A stretch of DNA of 64,000 nucleotides from Occallatibacter gabretensis (lineage in GTDB: Bacteria; Acidobacteriota; Terriglobia; Terriglobales; Acidobacteriaceae). The notes below the pieces were generated by a model that searched no databases, was not told where the DNA came from, and saw only the letters and a list, made by a program, of their open reading frames with translations. Below, piece after piece: positions 44,234 through 54,635 of this stretch. The position numbers and the translations under genes were made by a program. Where the stretch lies: NCBI RefSeq assembly GCF_001449115.1, contig NZ_LAIJ01000009.1, positions 434,001 through 498,000 of the forward strand, read 5' to 3'. Positions within the stretch are counted from its first letter, which is position 1. Every line of letters begins with the position of its first letter.

Positions 44234-44865
44234 TGCGCCCTCCCCGCGGACTGATCCGTAGCTCGATCCGTGATGAGCCGCGCTACTTTGCGCCGCGCAC
44301 GAAACAAGAGCAGCCGGATACTTGCCGAAGCCAGCCCCGTCACCTCGGCGATTTCACGATGCGAGTAGCCCTCCGCATACGCAAGCCACAGGAGTTGCCG
44401 CTCGCGCGGACGCATCTGCTTCAGTGCCGGACCCAGCATCATCTCCGTCTCAACCTGCCCTGAAGTTCCGTTGCCGGAGAAGTGCTCTTCCGGAATCTCA
44501 TCCATGGAGGTAACGCGCGGCTTCCGCCAGTGGTCCTTCATCAGGTTGGTGGCAATCCGGAAGAGATACTTTCGCGCCGCCACTTCACCATCCAGGTTGG
44601 TATCGGCGCACAGAAAGCGCACATAGCTCTCCTGCAGCAGGTCGTCAGCCAGCGCCCCGTCGCCGGAGACTCGCGCCAGGTACGCCCAGAGCGGCCGCGC
44701 AGACCGCTCGTAGAACGCGGCGAAGGCGTCATTGTGCATGGCGGTTGCGGGCGTTGCTAACGCATCGCCCGCCAGCACATTCGAAATGGTCGCGTCTAGT
44801 CTCATAGAATCGGGGCTCATCGAATCCGGGCTTATCGGCCTCTGCTTCTTCCCAATCGGCGCCAT
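44230..44865 (-). CDS. ECF RNA polymerase sigma factor
   Basis: 211 aa from the ATG at 44865 (MAPIGKK); a GTG at 44883 directly after the upstream stop is the alternative. Region 2 (NDAFAAFYERSARPLWAYLA ... DDLLQESYVRFLC) and region 4 (YAEGYSHREIAEVTGLASAS) are clear. Its partner is the adjacent anti-sigma. The operon also includes the upstream membrane protein. Confidence 0.85.
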   Translation of the reverse strand: MAPIGKKQRPISPDSMSPDSMRLDATISNVLAGDALATPATAMHNDAFAAFYERSARPLWAYLARVSGDGALADDLLQESYVRFLCADTNLDGEVAARKYLFRIATNLMKDHWRKPRVTSMDEIPEEHFSGNGTSGQVETEMMLGPALKQMRPRERQLLWLAYAEGYSHREIAEVTGLASASIRLLLFRARRKVARLITDRATDQSAGRAQ

Positions 44866-44883
44866 GGTGATTGTCCATGACAC

Positions 44884-45801
44884 CTACTGTTCGATACCTG
44901 TACGGCCATCCCGCCCCGGCATTAGCCCCAACCGCCCGGCCAGAGCCCATGTAAGTCCTGAGGAAAGGATAAATCCAATTCCCGGCATCAGCGTGACCAC
45001 GCCCAGCACCAGCATTGGCGTGTGGTAGTCCGGCCGCACATTGCGCAGCAGCAGGAACCCGATTCCCAGCAGCACCATGACCACGCCAATCTGCAGCGGC
45101 GTGAGCACTCGCGCCACCGCATTCGGCATTGGATCCTGTGCAGCATTGAGCGGAATCGGCGCTGCCTCCAGAAACCGCTTGCCCGCCTCGGTTTCCATAT
45201 ATCCAGCCAGCTCCTGCGTCGCCGCAAACTTGTCGATGATGCGCCCATGGACCTCGCTCTGCAGCTTGAAGGTTCTGCCCCAGCGGCGATTCTCGATGAA
45301 CAGGCGCATGATCCAGCCAAGCGCGATCAGAGACGCCACCAGCGCCAGCACAGGCGCCAGATTGCTCAGAAGCTCATCGAACCCCGACCTCGGCAACTGC
45401 GTGCGATAGACCTCAGGCCACACCGCGCGTTCCAATGCTTCATCCGGGCTGCCATCCTGCTCGTGCATGTGCGTAAAGAGGTAGAAATCCGGGTTCCGCG
45501 CCACCTCAGGATGCACCGCAAGAAACGCAGCCAGCTGAGGATTGTTGTGGCTCACATAATCCTGGTTCGCCAGCAGCGACGGATCGTGTGAAATGACGGT
45601 TGTCAGCGTCGGACTTAGTTTCAACAGGTCAATAAGCTGATGTTGCGTTGCGGCCACTTCCTTATCGCTGGGCGCGGGCGCAGCGGCGGCGGGCGGTGCA
45701 GCTTCCGCTTTGGCAGGATGCGCGGTCTGCACGGCGATTGCACACGGCGCAAACGCTGCGAAAGCAAGACAGCAGGTGAGAAGATTACGGCGAATCGGCA
45801 T
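44884..45801 (-). CDS. membrane protein of the sigma operon, unknown function
   Basis: 305 aa with a signal peptide (about 1-24, ending AIA-VQ). An Ala/Pro-rich linker is followed by a soluble periplasmic part (about 45-145), TM helix near 151-168, a Leu-rich cytoplasmic helix, then two C-terminal TM helices (roughly 238-280). It starts the operon with the ECF sigma and anti-sigma. Function unknown; a sensor role is a guess from context. Confidence 0.65.
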   Translation of the reverse strand: MPIRRNLLTCCLAFAAFAPCAIAVQTAHPAKAEAAPPAAAAPAPSDKEVAATQHQLIDLLKLSPTLTTVISHDPSLLANQDYVSHNNPQLAAFLAVHPEVARNPDFYLFTHMHEQDGSPDEALERAVWPEVYRTQLPRSGFDELLSNLAPVLALVASLIALGWIMRLFIENRRWGRTFKLQSEVHGRIIDKFAATQELAGYMETEAGKRFLEAAPIPLNAAQDPMPNAVARVLTPLQIGVVMVLLGIGFLLLRNVRPDYHTPMLVLGVVTLMPGIGFILSSGLTWALAGRLGLMPGRDGRTGIEQ

Positions 45802-46032
45802 GGTCTGGTCCTCTTAGGTGAAAAAGCGTTGCGAAGATCTTCTACCTCCACAACGAACCAGCCGGGGAATGGTTAACAGAAAGCCTCTCGAATCGCGTGA
45901 GGGTTTATCATCAAAGATGGAATGTGCCCATCCGGTTTCTCCAGAGGGCGCATCTGAGATATTGGCCGGTGCGTGCAGATTTTCTTTCTGCGCGGGCCGG
46001 TATTTTCTGTGAAAGTGCGGATTTTTAAAGTG

Positions 46033-47349
<1,317 letters not shown>

Positions 47350-47372
47350 GGGGGGTTTCGCCGGAATCACGC

Positions 47373-47573
47373 ATGACTCAGCAAATGCAGCGAGAGATGA
47401 TTGTCTTGGTAGTCGCAGCACTAGTGTTTGCGCGATCGATATACCCCAAGCCAATCATCAATAGAGCTACTAAGGAGCCATTTAAAAGCCAGGCTGTAGC
47501 TCGATTCTGTCTCGCGCTCTTAGGCATATTTTCTCTGCTGGCTTGGTATGGGATTTATCGAGAGGGTCGCTGA
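47373..47573 (+). CDS. small two-TM hypothetical protein
   Basis: 66 aa (starting MTQQM, or at the Met-Gln-Arg-Glu-Met at 47385). Two TM helices: EMIVLVVAALVFARSIY and ARFCLALLGIFSLLAWYG. Between them is a basic loop. It begins 24 bases after purA. Reality not certain; no known family. Confidence 0.4.
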   Translation: MTQQMQREMIVLVVAALVFARSIYPKPIINRATKEPFKSQAVARFCLALLGIFSLLAWYGIYREGR

Positions 47574-47689
47574 ACAAACCATCTATCAAAGATTCCACAT
47601 CGTCGGCAGGAGGCGTGTGGGCTACACTGCATCGAAGAGAGCAGAGACGCCTTCAGAGCATCGAGGCTGACCCATCCAGAAGGACTCCC

Positions 47690-47977
47690 ATGATCAGCTT
47701 CACGGTTCGTATGACATTTTCCCCGGAAGACCGCGCTGAAATCGCGGAGATTCTTCGTGCCTTGGCCGCCGCCTCTCGCGAGGAGCCTGGCTGCGCCACC
47801 TACGTTCCACATGCGGTCTACGGCGATCCCGACACCATCGTGATCTATGAGCAGTACGCTGGGCAGGAGGCGCTCGAAGCGCATCAGCAATCGGCGCACT
47901 TCAAGCGCTATGCCGTCGGCGGCCTCTACCAGAAGATGCGTGAGCGCGTCCGCGAAGACCTCGTAGCACTGGCCTGA
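47690..47977 (+). CDS. antibiotic biosynthesis monooxygenase (ABM)-like protein
   Basis: 95 aa from the ATG at 47690. The ABM/YgiN ferredoxin-like pattern is clear: ISFTVRMTFSPEDRAEIAEIL, REEPGCATYVPHAV, IVIYEQYAGQEALEAHQQSAHFK. Small dimeric oxygenase or quinol monooxygenase; role unknown. The protein is of normal length for the family. Confidence 0.8.
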   Translation: MISFTVRMTFSPEDRAEIAEILRALAAASREEPGCATYVPHAVYGDPDTIVIYEQYAGQEALEAHQQSAHFKRYAVGGLYQKMRERVREDLVALA

Positions 47978-48097
47978 TTTGCGCGCATCTGCTGCCATTT
48001 TCCTTCCGGAAACGTCTTAAATTTCGGTATCCGTGTGCGCCCGGAAAACAACTCATTGACCTCGAGAGCGATTCAAAGCTACCATCCGGTACGGCCT

Positions 48098-48613
48098 ATG
48101 CCACAGAAGCGCGCCCACACTCTCTCGCACTGGAGCAGCATGGCGGTAATCGCTGCCCTTTTTACCGTCTCCCAGGCCCACGCTCAACCCCATCCCAAAC
48201 CCGGCATGCCGCTCTCGGAGCGCCACGAGAGCAAGCATGAGATTGACCACCTGGAAGAAACCTGGCGCACGGCCGCTCTGAAGCACGACGCGACAGCCAT
48301 GGCGGCACTCCTCTCAGACGACTACATTGGCATCACAGCCAACGGAACCTTGCAATCCAAGGACGAAACCCTGGCTGGCCTGCGCTCCGGCACCACGCAG
48401 TTTACCCAGATGGATCTCTCCGACCGCAAAGTGCGGTTTTACGCGCGGACGGCCGTAGTCACCAGCCGTGCAGAAGTATCAGGTAGCAGCCCGGGCGGGG
48501 ACATCACCGGCAGTTTTCGTTACACACGCATTTACGTCCGCGACCCAAAGGGTGCGTGGAAGATCGTCAGCTTTGAGGCCAGCAGGATCCGCGAGTCAGA
48601 CGACCACAAATAG
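48098..48613 (+). CDS. secreted DUF4440/NTF2-like protein
   Basis: 171 aa from the ATG at 48098 (MPQKRAH). A signal peptide (about 1-31, ending AHA-QP) precedes a SnoaL/DUF4440-like domain: LEETWRTAALKHDATAMAALLSDDYIGIT, then KVRFYARTAVVTSRAEV and WKIVSFEASRIRES. No specific enzyme can be named. A later fragment at 49770-49860 resembles its C-terminal end. Confidence 0.75.
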   Translation: MPQKRAHTLSHWSSMAVIAALFTVSQAHAQPHPKPGMPLSERHESKHEIDHLEETWRTAALKHDATAMAALLSDDYIGITANGTLQSKDETLAGLRSGTTQFTQMDLSDRKVRFYARTAVVTSRAEVSGSSPGGDITGSFRYTRIYVRDPKGAWKIVSFEASRIRESDDHK

Positions 48614-48890
48614 CGCAAAGCTGCTTTTAGAACGGTTTTTCAGTTGCCATAAGACACCCGACTCAGCAAGAGACATCGCAGGGTGGACCATTCGGCGAAC
48701 GATCTCGAAACAATCCTCTGGAAGTTTGATCTAACTCCGATTACACTCGCTCCACTCCTCCGATAGTCAGTGATCGCTGACGAAATCCAGAGATCTCGTA
48801 GATCTGATTCTGGCTGGAGACTGCTGCCCGATGCTTGATGAATTTCGGAATGCAGAATGAATCCGGTCGAGTTTCCTGGCGGAGGGGTCC

Positions 48891-49733
48891 ATGCGCACAA
48901 GGTTCTTTGCGATAGCCAGCGGCTTCATCCTGGGCGGATTGCTGTATGCCGGGTATTGGGAAATCATGTTACTTGAGAGGCGGTGGCAGTACGGAGCGAT
49001 ATTCGTCCTGCTCACCGCACTCGGCCTGGGTTGGCTATTTCCCCGGCATTGGCGCTCCGCTGCGTCAACCACAGTCCTCAGTCCGTTTCTACTGGCAAGC
49101 CCTTTTCTGGGATTTGTTCTGTTTATGGGATGGGCCGATTCTGGGGCGCTTTCGGCCCTTGGCGGATTGGGGGAATGGTTGGGGCTATTTGCCCTCATCC
49201 TCGCCGGCGCTCTTCTTTCAGCGTGGATTGGCAGTAGGATCGCCCGCCGGTTGAGCGGATCACGAGCTGCCCGCTTCCTCGGTCTTGTCCCCATTGTTGC
49301 CGTTTTCGGAGCAGTCACTGCCATCGCGTACACCCGTTGGGTCCATCAGGCTGATCTCAAACGCCATGAGTCTGAACTCAAACGCGATGCAATCAAGGAA
49401 GTTCCCGATTTAATGCATCGCGTCTATCAGGCGGAGATCGCCTACAGCGCAGGGCAGCCCGATAAAGCCTTCACATGCGATGGGCGTCAACTCTCGAAGA
49501 TCCCAGGATTGGATTGGACGTTCAATCCCAATTCCTACAGCTATTACCAGATCGAGCCTTACACGATCGGGCTGTATTGCGCGCAAGAGAGCAGGCCGCA
49601 TGGATTCTGCCTTACTGCATTTCCCTGGGACCGAACCCATCCGGGTCCTGCTTTCTGGATGGATGAGAAGGGCAAGCTTGTGGAAGGGGATACGGCTAAG
49701 GCAAATCCAGAGACAGTGTGTCCGGTTTCCTAG
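48891..49733 (+). CDS. hypothetical membrane protein with C-terminal soluble domain
   Basis: 280 aa. About five TM helices occupy residues 1-150. The rest forms a soluble domain with Glu/Lys-rich helix (WVHQADLKRHESELKRDAI) and Tyr/Asn/Cys-rich strands (NSYSYYQIEPYTIGLYCAQ). The C-terminal domain resembles pseudopilin-like prepilin domains in layout only. Function unknown. Confidence 0.55.
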   Translation: MRTRFFAIASGFILGGLLYAGYWEIMLLERRWQYGAIFVLLTALGLGWLFPRHWRSAASTTVLSPFLLASPFLGFVLFMGWADSGALSALGGLGEWLGLFALILAGALLSAWIGSRIARRLSGSRAARFLGLVPIVAVFGAVTAIAYTRWVHQADLKRHESELKRDAIKEVPDLMHRVYQAEIAYSAGQPDKAFTCDGRQLSKIPGLDWTFNPNSYSYYQIEPYTIGLYCAQESRPHGFCLTAFPWDRTHPGPAFWMDEKGKLVEGDTAKANPETVCPVS

Positions 49734-50037
49734 GGTATATCGACACATGAGTGGCCTTGGCGGAGCAGCAACGATATCCGCTTTGTCTGCTCACGATGCC
49801 AAGACGCCGAGAAAATCATTCACTTTAAAGCCAGCAAGATCCGTGAAGGCGGCGATAAGAAGTATCCTGCCCGGTTTGGTTTTGCTCGGCTAAAATACTC
49901 CCGATTTTTTGGTGCCGCCGTGTATGGAATCGCATAAGATTCTGAGTGCAGGGGGTGGTGTCACTATCTCGGCTCCTGCGACACTAATACCTTGGATTCG
50001 GAAGTGTGCCGGAATCTGGGTCATATCTGGAAAACTT
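49734..50037. other. intergenic region with a probable gene fragment
   Basis: 304 bases without a whole gene. From about 49770 one frame reads NDIRFVCSRCQDAEKIIHFK then ASKIREGGDKKYPARFGFAR, with no start codon. The ASKIREGGDKK part resembles the FEASRIRESDDHK end of the gene at 48098-48613, which suggests a gene remnant. The rest shows nothing. Confidence 0.35.
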
Positions 50038-51171
50038 ATGCGCCTTTTGATGCGTCATCCCGGAGCGCTGCCGGCTATCGCCGCACTGCTCGTTCTTCCG
50101 CTTGCTATGCCGGTGCTGCCGGTCAAGGCGCAAACACCCCAGACGCAATCCGCTCCGCCCATCACGCCCAATGAAGAAATCCTGAAGCTTGTGCAAGGCG
50201 GCATGGCGGAGAGCGTCGTGGTCAACAAGATTAAAACGCTCGCAGGGAAGTTTGACACGTCTGCCGAGGCGTTAATCGCACTGCAGAGGGCCGGTGCGAC
50301 CGAAGCCGAGCTCGCGGCCATGACCGCGCCACCTCCTCCTCCCCCGCCGCCGCCTCCACCACCGCCGCCTCCCCCGCCACCGCCGCCTCCTCCCCCGCCG
50401 CCTCCCAAAAAGACCGGCCTAAAGAAGCTGTTCGGTGGGGCCGCTCCGAAGGCACCGGCAGCTCCAGCAGCGCCGGCACCGCCCGCTGCGCCAGCATTAC
50501 CAGCAGCGCCTCCAGTACCCGCATTACCGCCAGCTCCTGCAGTACCGGCACCGTCGGCATTGCCGCCAGCTCCCGCAGTGCCGGCCGTGAAGGCTCCTCC
50601 GCCCGCTCCAGCTGCTCCAGGAGCCCCACAGCCTGCGCCGCCAGCTACGGCTGGCCCGTCCGCGGCTGCTGCTCCGGCAGCTGCTTCCGCGGTACAACCG
50701 GCCTCGGCGACTCCAGCGACCGTGGCTCCGGCGACAGCGGCAGCAGGTTCAGCTTCGGCTGCTCCGGCAGCCGCTTCTGTTTCATCGCAACCGGCAGCTT
50801 CTGCTCAACCAGCCGGGGCTGCGGCTCCCGCTGCGGCCGGAACCGGCTCAGCACCCGCTCCGGTTCAGTACGTTCCGTCCCTCTCCGCCACCTGCGTCAA
50901 AATGGACTTCAACGGGCCGTATCACGCAAACCAGTACTTTAACAATTGCGGCCAGAATGTCTATCTGCAGGTCGTGCATCCAGGCGGGCAGTCCTTTGCG
51001 CTGGACCCGCTGACAACAGACAAGCCTGCCGGCACGGGCCTCAGCAAGGAAGATTACACCCGGTTCGGCTCGCCCACGCTTTACGTCTGTCCCGATGGGT
51101 CTATTCCAGTGGATGCCAGCGGAAACGCCATTTCCAGGCCGGTGACAGATTTCAAATGCCGCAAGCGGTAG
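50038..51171 (+). CDS. secreted protein with poly-proline run and Ala/Pro linker
   Basis: 377 aa from the ATG at 50038 (MRLLMRHPG). Signal peptide (about 1-32, ending VKA-QT). A short globular domain (EEILKLVQGGMAESVVVNKI ... GATEAELAAM) is followed by a run of 26 prolines (from 50332), a basic KKTGLKKLF segment and a long Ala/Pro linker (about 145 residues). The C-terminal 85 residues are a small domain with four Cys (CVKMDF, NNCGQNV, YVCPDG, DFKCRK), probably two disulfides. It is a likely periplasmic cell-wall-spanning protein; function unknown. Confidence 0.65.
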   Translation: MRLLMRHPGALPAIAALLVLPLAMPVLPVKAQTPQTQSAPPITPNEEILKLVQGGMAESVVVNKIKTLAGKFDTSAEALIALQRAGATEAELAAMTAPPPPPPPPPPPPPPPPPPPPPPPPPPKKTGLKKLFGGAAPKAPAAPAAPAPPAAPALPAAPPVPALPPAPAVPAPSALPPAPAVPAVKAPPPAPAAPGAPQPAPPATAGPSAAAAPAAASAVQPASATPATVAPATAAAGSASAAPAAASVSSQPAASAQPAGAAAPAAAGTGSAPAPVQYVPSLSATCVKMDFNGPYHANQYFNNCGQNVYLQVVHPGGQSFALDPLTTDKPAGTGLSKEDYTRFGSPTLYVCPDGSIPVDASGNAISRPVTDFKCRKR

Positions 51172-51193
51172 AGATGGCTTTTACAATCTCCTC

Positions 51194-52021
51194 ATGCCAG
51201 AGCTGCCTGAAGTAGAAACCATCGCCAATGGCGTGCACGCGCGCGTTCAGGGCGACCGTATTGTTGAAGTCTGGCTCGGCAGCCACAAAGAGCCCTTCAA
51301 AACTAGCCCTGCCAGGCAGGCAAAAGGCCTCGAAGGCCTCTTGCTCCTGTCCGTGCGCCGCACCGGCAAGCACATCGTGTGCGAGCTGGGGGAAATGCCC
51401 GCAGGGCCGACGACCTCCCAATGGATCGTCCACCTCGGCATGACTGGCCGCCTGCTCGTCACCACGCCGGACGCTGAGCTCGCCGCACACACCCATGCGC
51501 GTCTGCGCCTCCAGAGCGGCAAAGAGATCCGCTTCGTCGACCCCCGCCGCTTTGGCCGTCTTGAGTTCCGCGACCTCCTGCGCAGCGCAGCCTTTACCGC
51601 CGCCGGTTCCGAGCCGCTCACCATCGCCCCGGAAGAATTTGCCGCTCTCTTCCGCCGCCGCAAGCTCGCCATCAAGGCCGCACTGCTCAATCAGTCGCTG
51701 CTCTCAGGCGTGGGCAATATCTACGCCGACGAAAGCCTCTTCCGCGCCGGGATTCGCCCTCGTCGCCAGGCTGGCCGGCTCACCCGCGCGGAGCTCGATC
51801 GCCTCCACGTGGCCCTCCAGCAGGTTCTCAGCCACGCCATCGAGCTCGGAGGCTCTTCTGTCTCTGATTACGTGGATGCTGAAGGCGTACGCGGCTTCTT
51901 CCAGCTTGAGCACTGCGTCTACGCGCGCGAAGACCAGCCCTGCCGCCACTGCGGAACACCCATTCGCAAGATCATCGTCGCAGGCCGGGGTACCCACTAT
52001 TGCCCCACGTGCCAAAGCTGA
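51194..52021 (+). CDS. mutM: formamidopyrimidine-DNA glycosylase
   Basis: Base-excision repair glycosylase/AP-lyase removing oxidised purines, 275 aa. Catalytic N terminus MPELPEVET with Pro2 and Glu3, Lys57-type region (GLLLLSVRRTGKHIVCEL), H2TH motif (QSLLSGVGNIYADE), and C-terminal zinc finger CRHCGTPIRKIIVAGRGTHY..CPTC. All key residues are present. The start lies 20 bases after the previous stop. Confidence 0.95.
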   Translation: MPELPEVETIANGVHARVQGDRIVEVWLGSHKEPFKTSPARQAKGLEGLLLLSVRRTGKHIVCELGEMPAGPTTSQWIVHLGMTGRLLVTTPDAELAAHTHARLRLQSGKEIRFVDPRRFGRLEFRDLLRSAAFTAAGSEPLTIAPEEFAALFRRRKLAIKAALLNQSLLSGVGNIYADESLFRAGIRPRRQAGRLTRAELDRLHVALQQVLSHAIELGGSSVSDYVDAEGVRGFFQLEHCVYAREDQPCRHCGTPIRKIIVAGRGTHYCPTCQS

Positions 52022-52967
52022 ACGTTCACCCTGCGCATAAGGAATCTATGATTTTCTGAAACATTTCATCCGGATTTCTCCAGAATTTAGGGCAATACCG
52101 CCCCGTAAATCCCGTAAACCGCTGAAATAATTGATCCGATAGAACGGCCCGGGAATTGCTCTATGTAGGGTGCCAGTGATGAATGGCCGCCAGGGGGCGA
52201 AGGTCCTCGAAGCGCCATAAAAACTGAGCCCGCAAGAGATGCCGCCAATGAGCAGGCACCAGCAGGAGCTCAGAAGAGACCGGGGCCAAAGGCCCTGTGC
52301 AGCGCATTCGGGAGGCCAGTGACTAGCGCCACTCCAGATTTGGAGTGGCGCTTCGCATTTCGGGGCAAAAATTCCCTTTCAGGCATTACCTTCGCCACTT
52401 GCCAGCCGTTGCAGTCGGGAGTAGTATCGAATTTGCCTATCAGAGCGGCTGATGCCAGCCTCCCCCTTATAGCGGGTAGTGCGAGTTCGCCGCAAAGCAA
52501 GGAAACTTCGCCAGAATCCGGTGGACCTGTTCAAGTCGCCGGGAAGCGAATTCTCCCCATTCAGATCAGGCATGATTAAGCAAAGGCAAGGGGCGCGTCC
52601 AGTCAGGCAGCCGCTCGCCAAGGCAGCTTCAGGGGAAACGCATGGCATAAAACGCCGCGCGGAATAACTCTGGTAGCAGCATGTTGGACTCGATATAGAG
52701 GAGCCCGCCGCACCCAGCGAGTGCGACGGTTCCGGCAACGAACAGGTGGACATCTACGTATAGCCCTGGGAAGGAAGCCGTCGTGGTAAAGTGCGGAGTT
52801 AAGCTCCGCGCCATGCCCCTATCGTGCCCGTCTCCTCTGTTGTGTGAGACGCCGGGCACGGCTGCTTCCGCATACCCGGCATTTCGAATGAGTCCCATCG
52901 CCCCAGTGAAGAAGAGCTTTCCCCAGGCATCCATGATTTCAATAACAAACTGTCAGGAAGTACACGC
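52022..52967. other. 950-base gap; candidate structured RNA, no gene recognised
   Basis: From about 52160 to 52320 the sequence is dense with short inverted repeats (GGCG...CGCC around 52198-52218; GGGGCC-AAA-GGCCCT around 52281-52295). It is directly followed by a perfect 12-bp hairpin. The short open frames in 52379-52934 show no coding signal I trust. The whole region may hold a small RNA gene of the 6S or unknown class. Confidence 0.25.
52325..52352. terminator. perfect 12-bp hairpin, terminator-like
   Basis: AGCGCCACTCCA, loop GATT, then the complementary arm TGGAGTGGCGCT. On + it is followed by TCGCATTT, a weak T-tract. It could end a small RNA from 52150-52320 or be mRNA structure. 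Confidence 0.5.
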
Positions 52968-53921
52968 ATGACAACAGAATCGACGCAGCCCCAGACCGAC
53001 ATGGGGCCAGTCCCGGCCCCCGCGCCGGGTCAGGTGCAAGGCCAGGCTCAAGGGCATCGCCGCCGCCGCCGCCGCCGCAAGAACAAGACCGGCCCCACCG
53101 CACCGCAGGGCCAACAGCCCCAGCAGCAGCCCCCAGCTCCCAAGCCACAAATGCAAAACTCGCCGCATAGTTCGCCCAATGGTTCCTCGCCCGGCGCGCC
53201 CATGGGCCAGTCTCAGGGCGACGGCGGTCGCCGCAAGAAGAAAAAGAAAAAGTTTTTTGAGGGCAGAACTGGCGGAGCACCGCGTCCGGAGCCGGGCAAC
53301 AGTATTGCTCCTCAATACGGAGGACAGGGCAAGCGCAAGAGCAAGCAGCGCGGCCCGCGCGAGTTTGTGGGCCCAATGGACCACAGCTATCGGGTCGTCA
53401 ATGGCAATGTGGCGGATGGACCGGCCTCCACCATTCAAATCACGAATGGCGGAGCGGCGTACCATCATAACGACCTCTATGACCACACGCCCCCGCCGGC
53501 CGTCCGTCACGACGCGCCTACGCGCATCTTCTGCTTCATTGACGATCTATTCTTCCTCGCCAAGATTCAGGAGACCGCGCGCAAGCTCGGCGTTAAGGTG
53601 GAGTTCGTCAAAGGCGAGAAGGAAGTCGTGACCCGCCTCTCCGAACTGGCCGAAGCCGACCGTCCGCGCCTGCTGGTCTTTGACCTGAACAACGCCAGCG
53701 CGAAGTCGATGACGCTGATTCCCAAGTTCAAGACCAAGTTCAAAAAGTCGACGTCTATCATCGGCTTCCTCTCGCACCTGCAGGGCGATCTGAAGATGAA
53801 AGCCTCAGAAGCCGGTTGCGATACCGTCATGCCACGCTCGGCTTTTTCGCAGAGTCTGCCCAATCTCCTCCGCCGCTATGGCCTGGAAGAGGACGAGGAC
53901 CACGCTCCTCAGCCGATGTAG
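52968..53921 (+). CDS. Arg-rich tail plus pseudo-receiver (CheY-like) domain protein
   Basis: 317 aa. The N-terminal 190 residues are low-complexity: Gln/Pro-rich, with a GHRRRRRRRKNK block and a RRKKKKKKF block, so they are strongly basic (nucleic acid or ribosome contact is a guess). The C-terminal domain (about 180-307) folds like a response regulator: FIDD acidic pocket, LLVFDLNNAS with a phosphoacceptor-like Asp, GFLSH, and MPRSAF where Lys is usually found. An atypical receiver. Partner kinase unknown. Ends at a copy of the dispersed palindrome. Confidence 0.65.
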   Translation: MTTESTQPQTDMGPVPAPAPGQVQGQAQGHRRRRRRRKNKTGPTAPQGQQPQQQPPAPKPQMQNSPHSSPNGSSPGAPMGQSQGDGGRRKKKKKKFFEGRTGGAPRPEPGNSIAPQYGGQGKRKSKQRGPREFVGPMDHSYRVVNGNVADGPASTIQITNGGAAYHHNDLYDHTPPPAVRHDAPTRIFCFIDDLFFLAKIQETARKLGVKVEFVKGEKEVVTRLSELAEADRPRLLVFDLNNASAKSMTLIPKFKTKFKKSTSIIGFLSHLQGDLKMKASEAGCDTVMPRSAFSQSLPNLLRRYGLEEDEDHAPQPM

Positions 53922-53956
53922 GACTGGCCGTCCAGGCAGCTGCGCCTTGCGGCGCG
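53921..53956. repeat. dispersed palindromic element, copy 4 (immediately 3' of a gene)
   Basis: GGACTGGCCGTCCAGGCAGC followed by TGCGCCTTGCGGCGCG: the reverse complement of the element in the E2 and alr genes. It starts at the last base of the stop codon of the preceding gene. Confidence 0.55.
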
Positions 53957-53990
53957 ATTCGTGCCTGGCGGAGAATGAAACAATCTGGTT

Positions 53991-54024
53991 AAAGCGGTCA
54001 CCTGGAAGGGTGGCCGCTTTTTAT
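53991..54024 (+). terminator. Rho-independent terminator
   Basis: AAAGCGGTCACC, loop TGGAAG, GGTGGCCGCTTT, followed by TTATT. One G-T wobble. About 70 bases after the pseudo-receiver gene. Confidence 0.75.
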
Positions 54025-54110
54025 TGCCAGATCTCCACTGCGAAGTACGCCACCAAAAGCTGTGGCATGTTGTATGGAAATAGTGCAGGATAGGAAGCCA
54101 GAGCGCATTC

Positions 54111-54635
54111 ATGCCCCAAAGCATATCGATCGCCGTATTGGTCTTAGGTGGAGTCCTGCTGCTGGTCGCCATTACCGGCGGCAAATTCAAGATATTTGAA
54201 GCGGAGATCGACTCAGCTGTTTCGAGCAAGCTCGTGAGGCTGATCTCCGGAGCTATTGGCTTGATTCTGATCACTGTGGCGCTTACGCTCGGCTCGCCGG
54301 TTTCAAAGCCGGATCAGAGCAAGGCAGATGCAGCCAATCCTCAGCCATCTCAGGCTCCGGCGGCGCAGACTCATGCCGATCAACCGGCTTCCCTCCAGGC
54401 AGATCCCATTCCGGTACCACCCGCACCTGCTTCGAACGCTACTTCGTCCATGGGAGCGGCGATTGTCTTCGATCCGCCTTCCAACATCCGCGAAGCCGCG
54501 AATGCTTCCAGCAATATCCTCTGCTCAGTGACGCAGAAGACGACGATCCATATCCTCAGGTCCGAAGGCAACTGGTACGTCACCGACGTATGCGGCAAGC
54601 CGGGCTATATTTACCGCAACCAGGTGAAGTTCTAG
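54111..54635 (+). CDS. membrane protein with SH3-like C-terminal domain
   Basis: 174 aa. Two TM helices near the N terminus (residues 5-25 and 41-61) are followed by a Pro/Ala/Gln linker and a C-terminal bacterial SH3-like domain (FDPPSNIREAANASSNILCS then WYVTDVCGKPGYIYRNQV). Likely an envelope anchor; function unknown. Its TAG stop shares the palindrome CTAG with the opposing gene's stop. Confidence 0.65.
   Translation: MPQSISIAVLVLGGVLLLVAITGGKFKIFEAEIDSAVSSKLVRLISGAIGLILITVALTLGSPVSKPDQSKADAANPQPSQAPAAQTHADQPASLQADPIPVPPAPASNATSSMGAAIVFDPPSNIREAANASSNILCSVTQKTTIHILRSEGNWYVTDVCGKPGYIYRNQVKF

Noticed and set aside
52379..52934. Frames of about 100-120 codons on - in the gap after mutM
   Set aside because: No ribosome site, composition unlike a protein, and no known motif.
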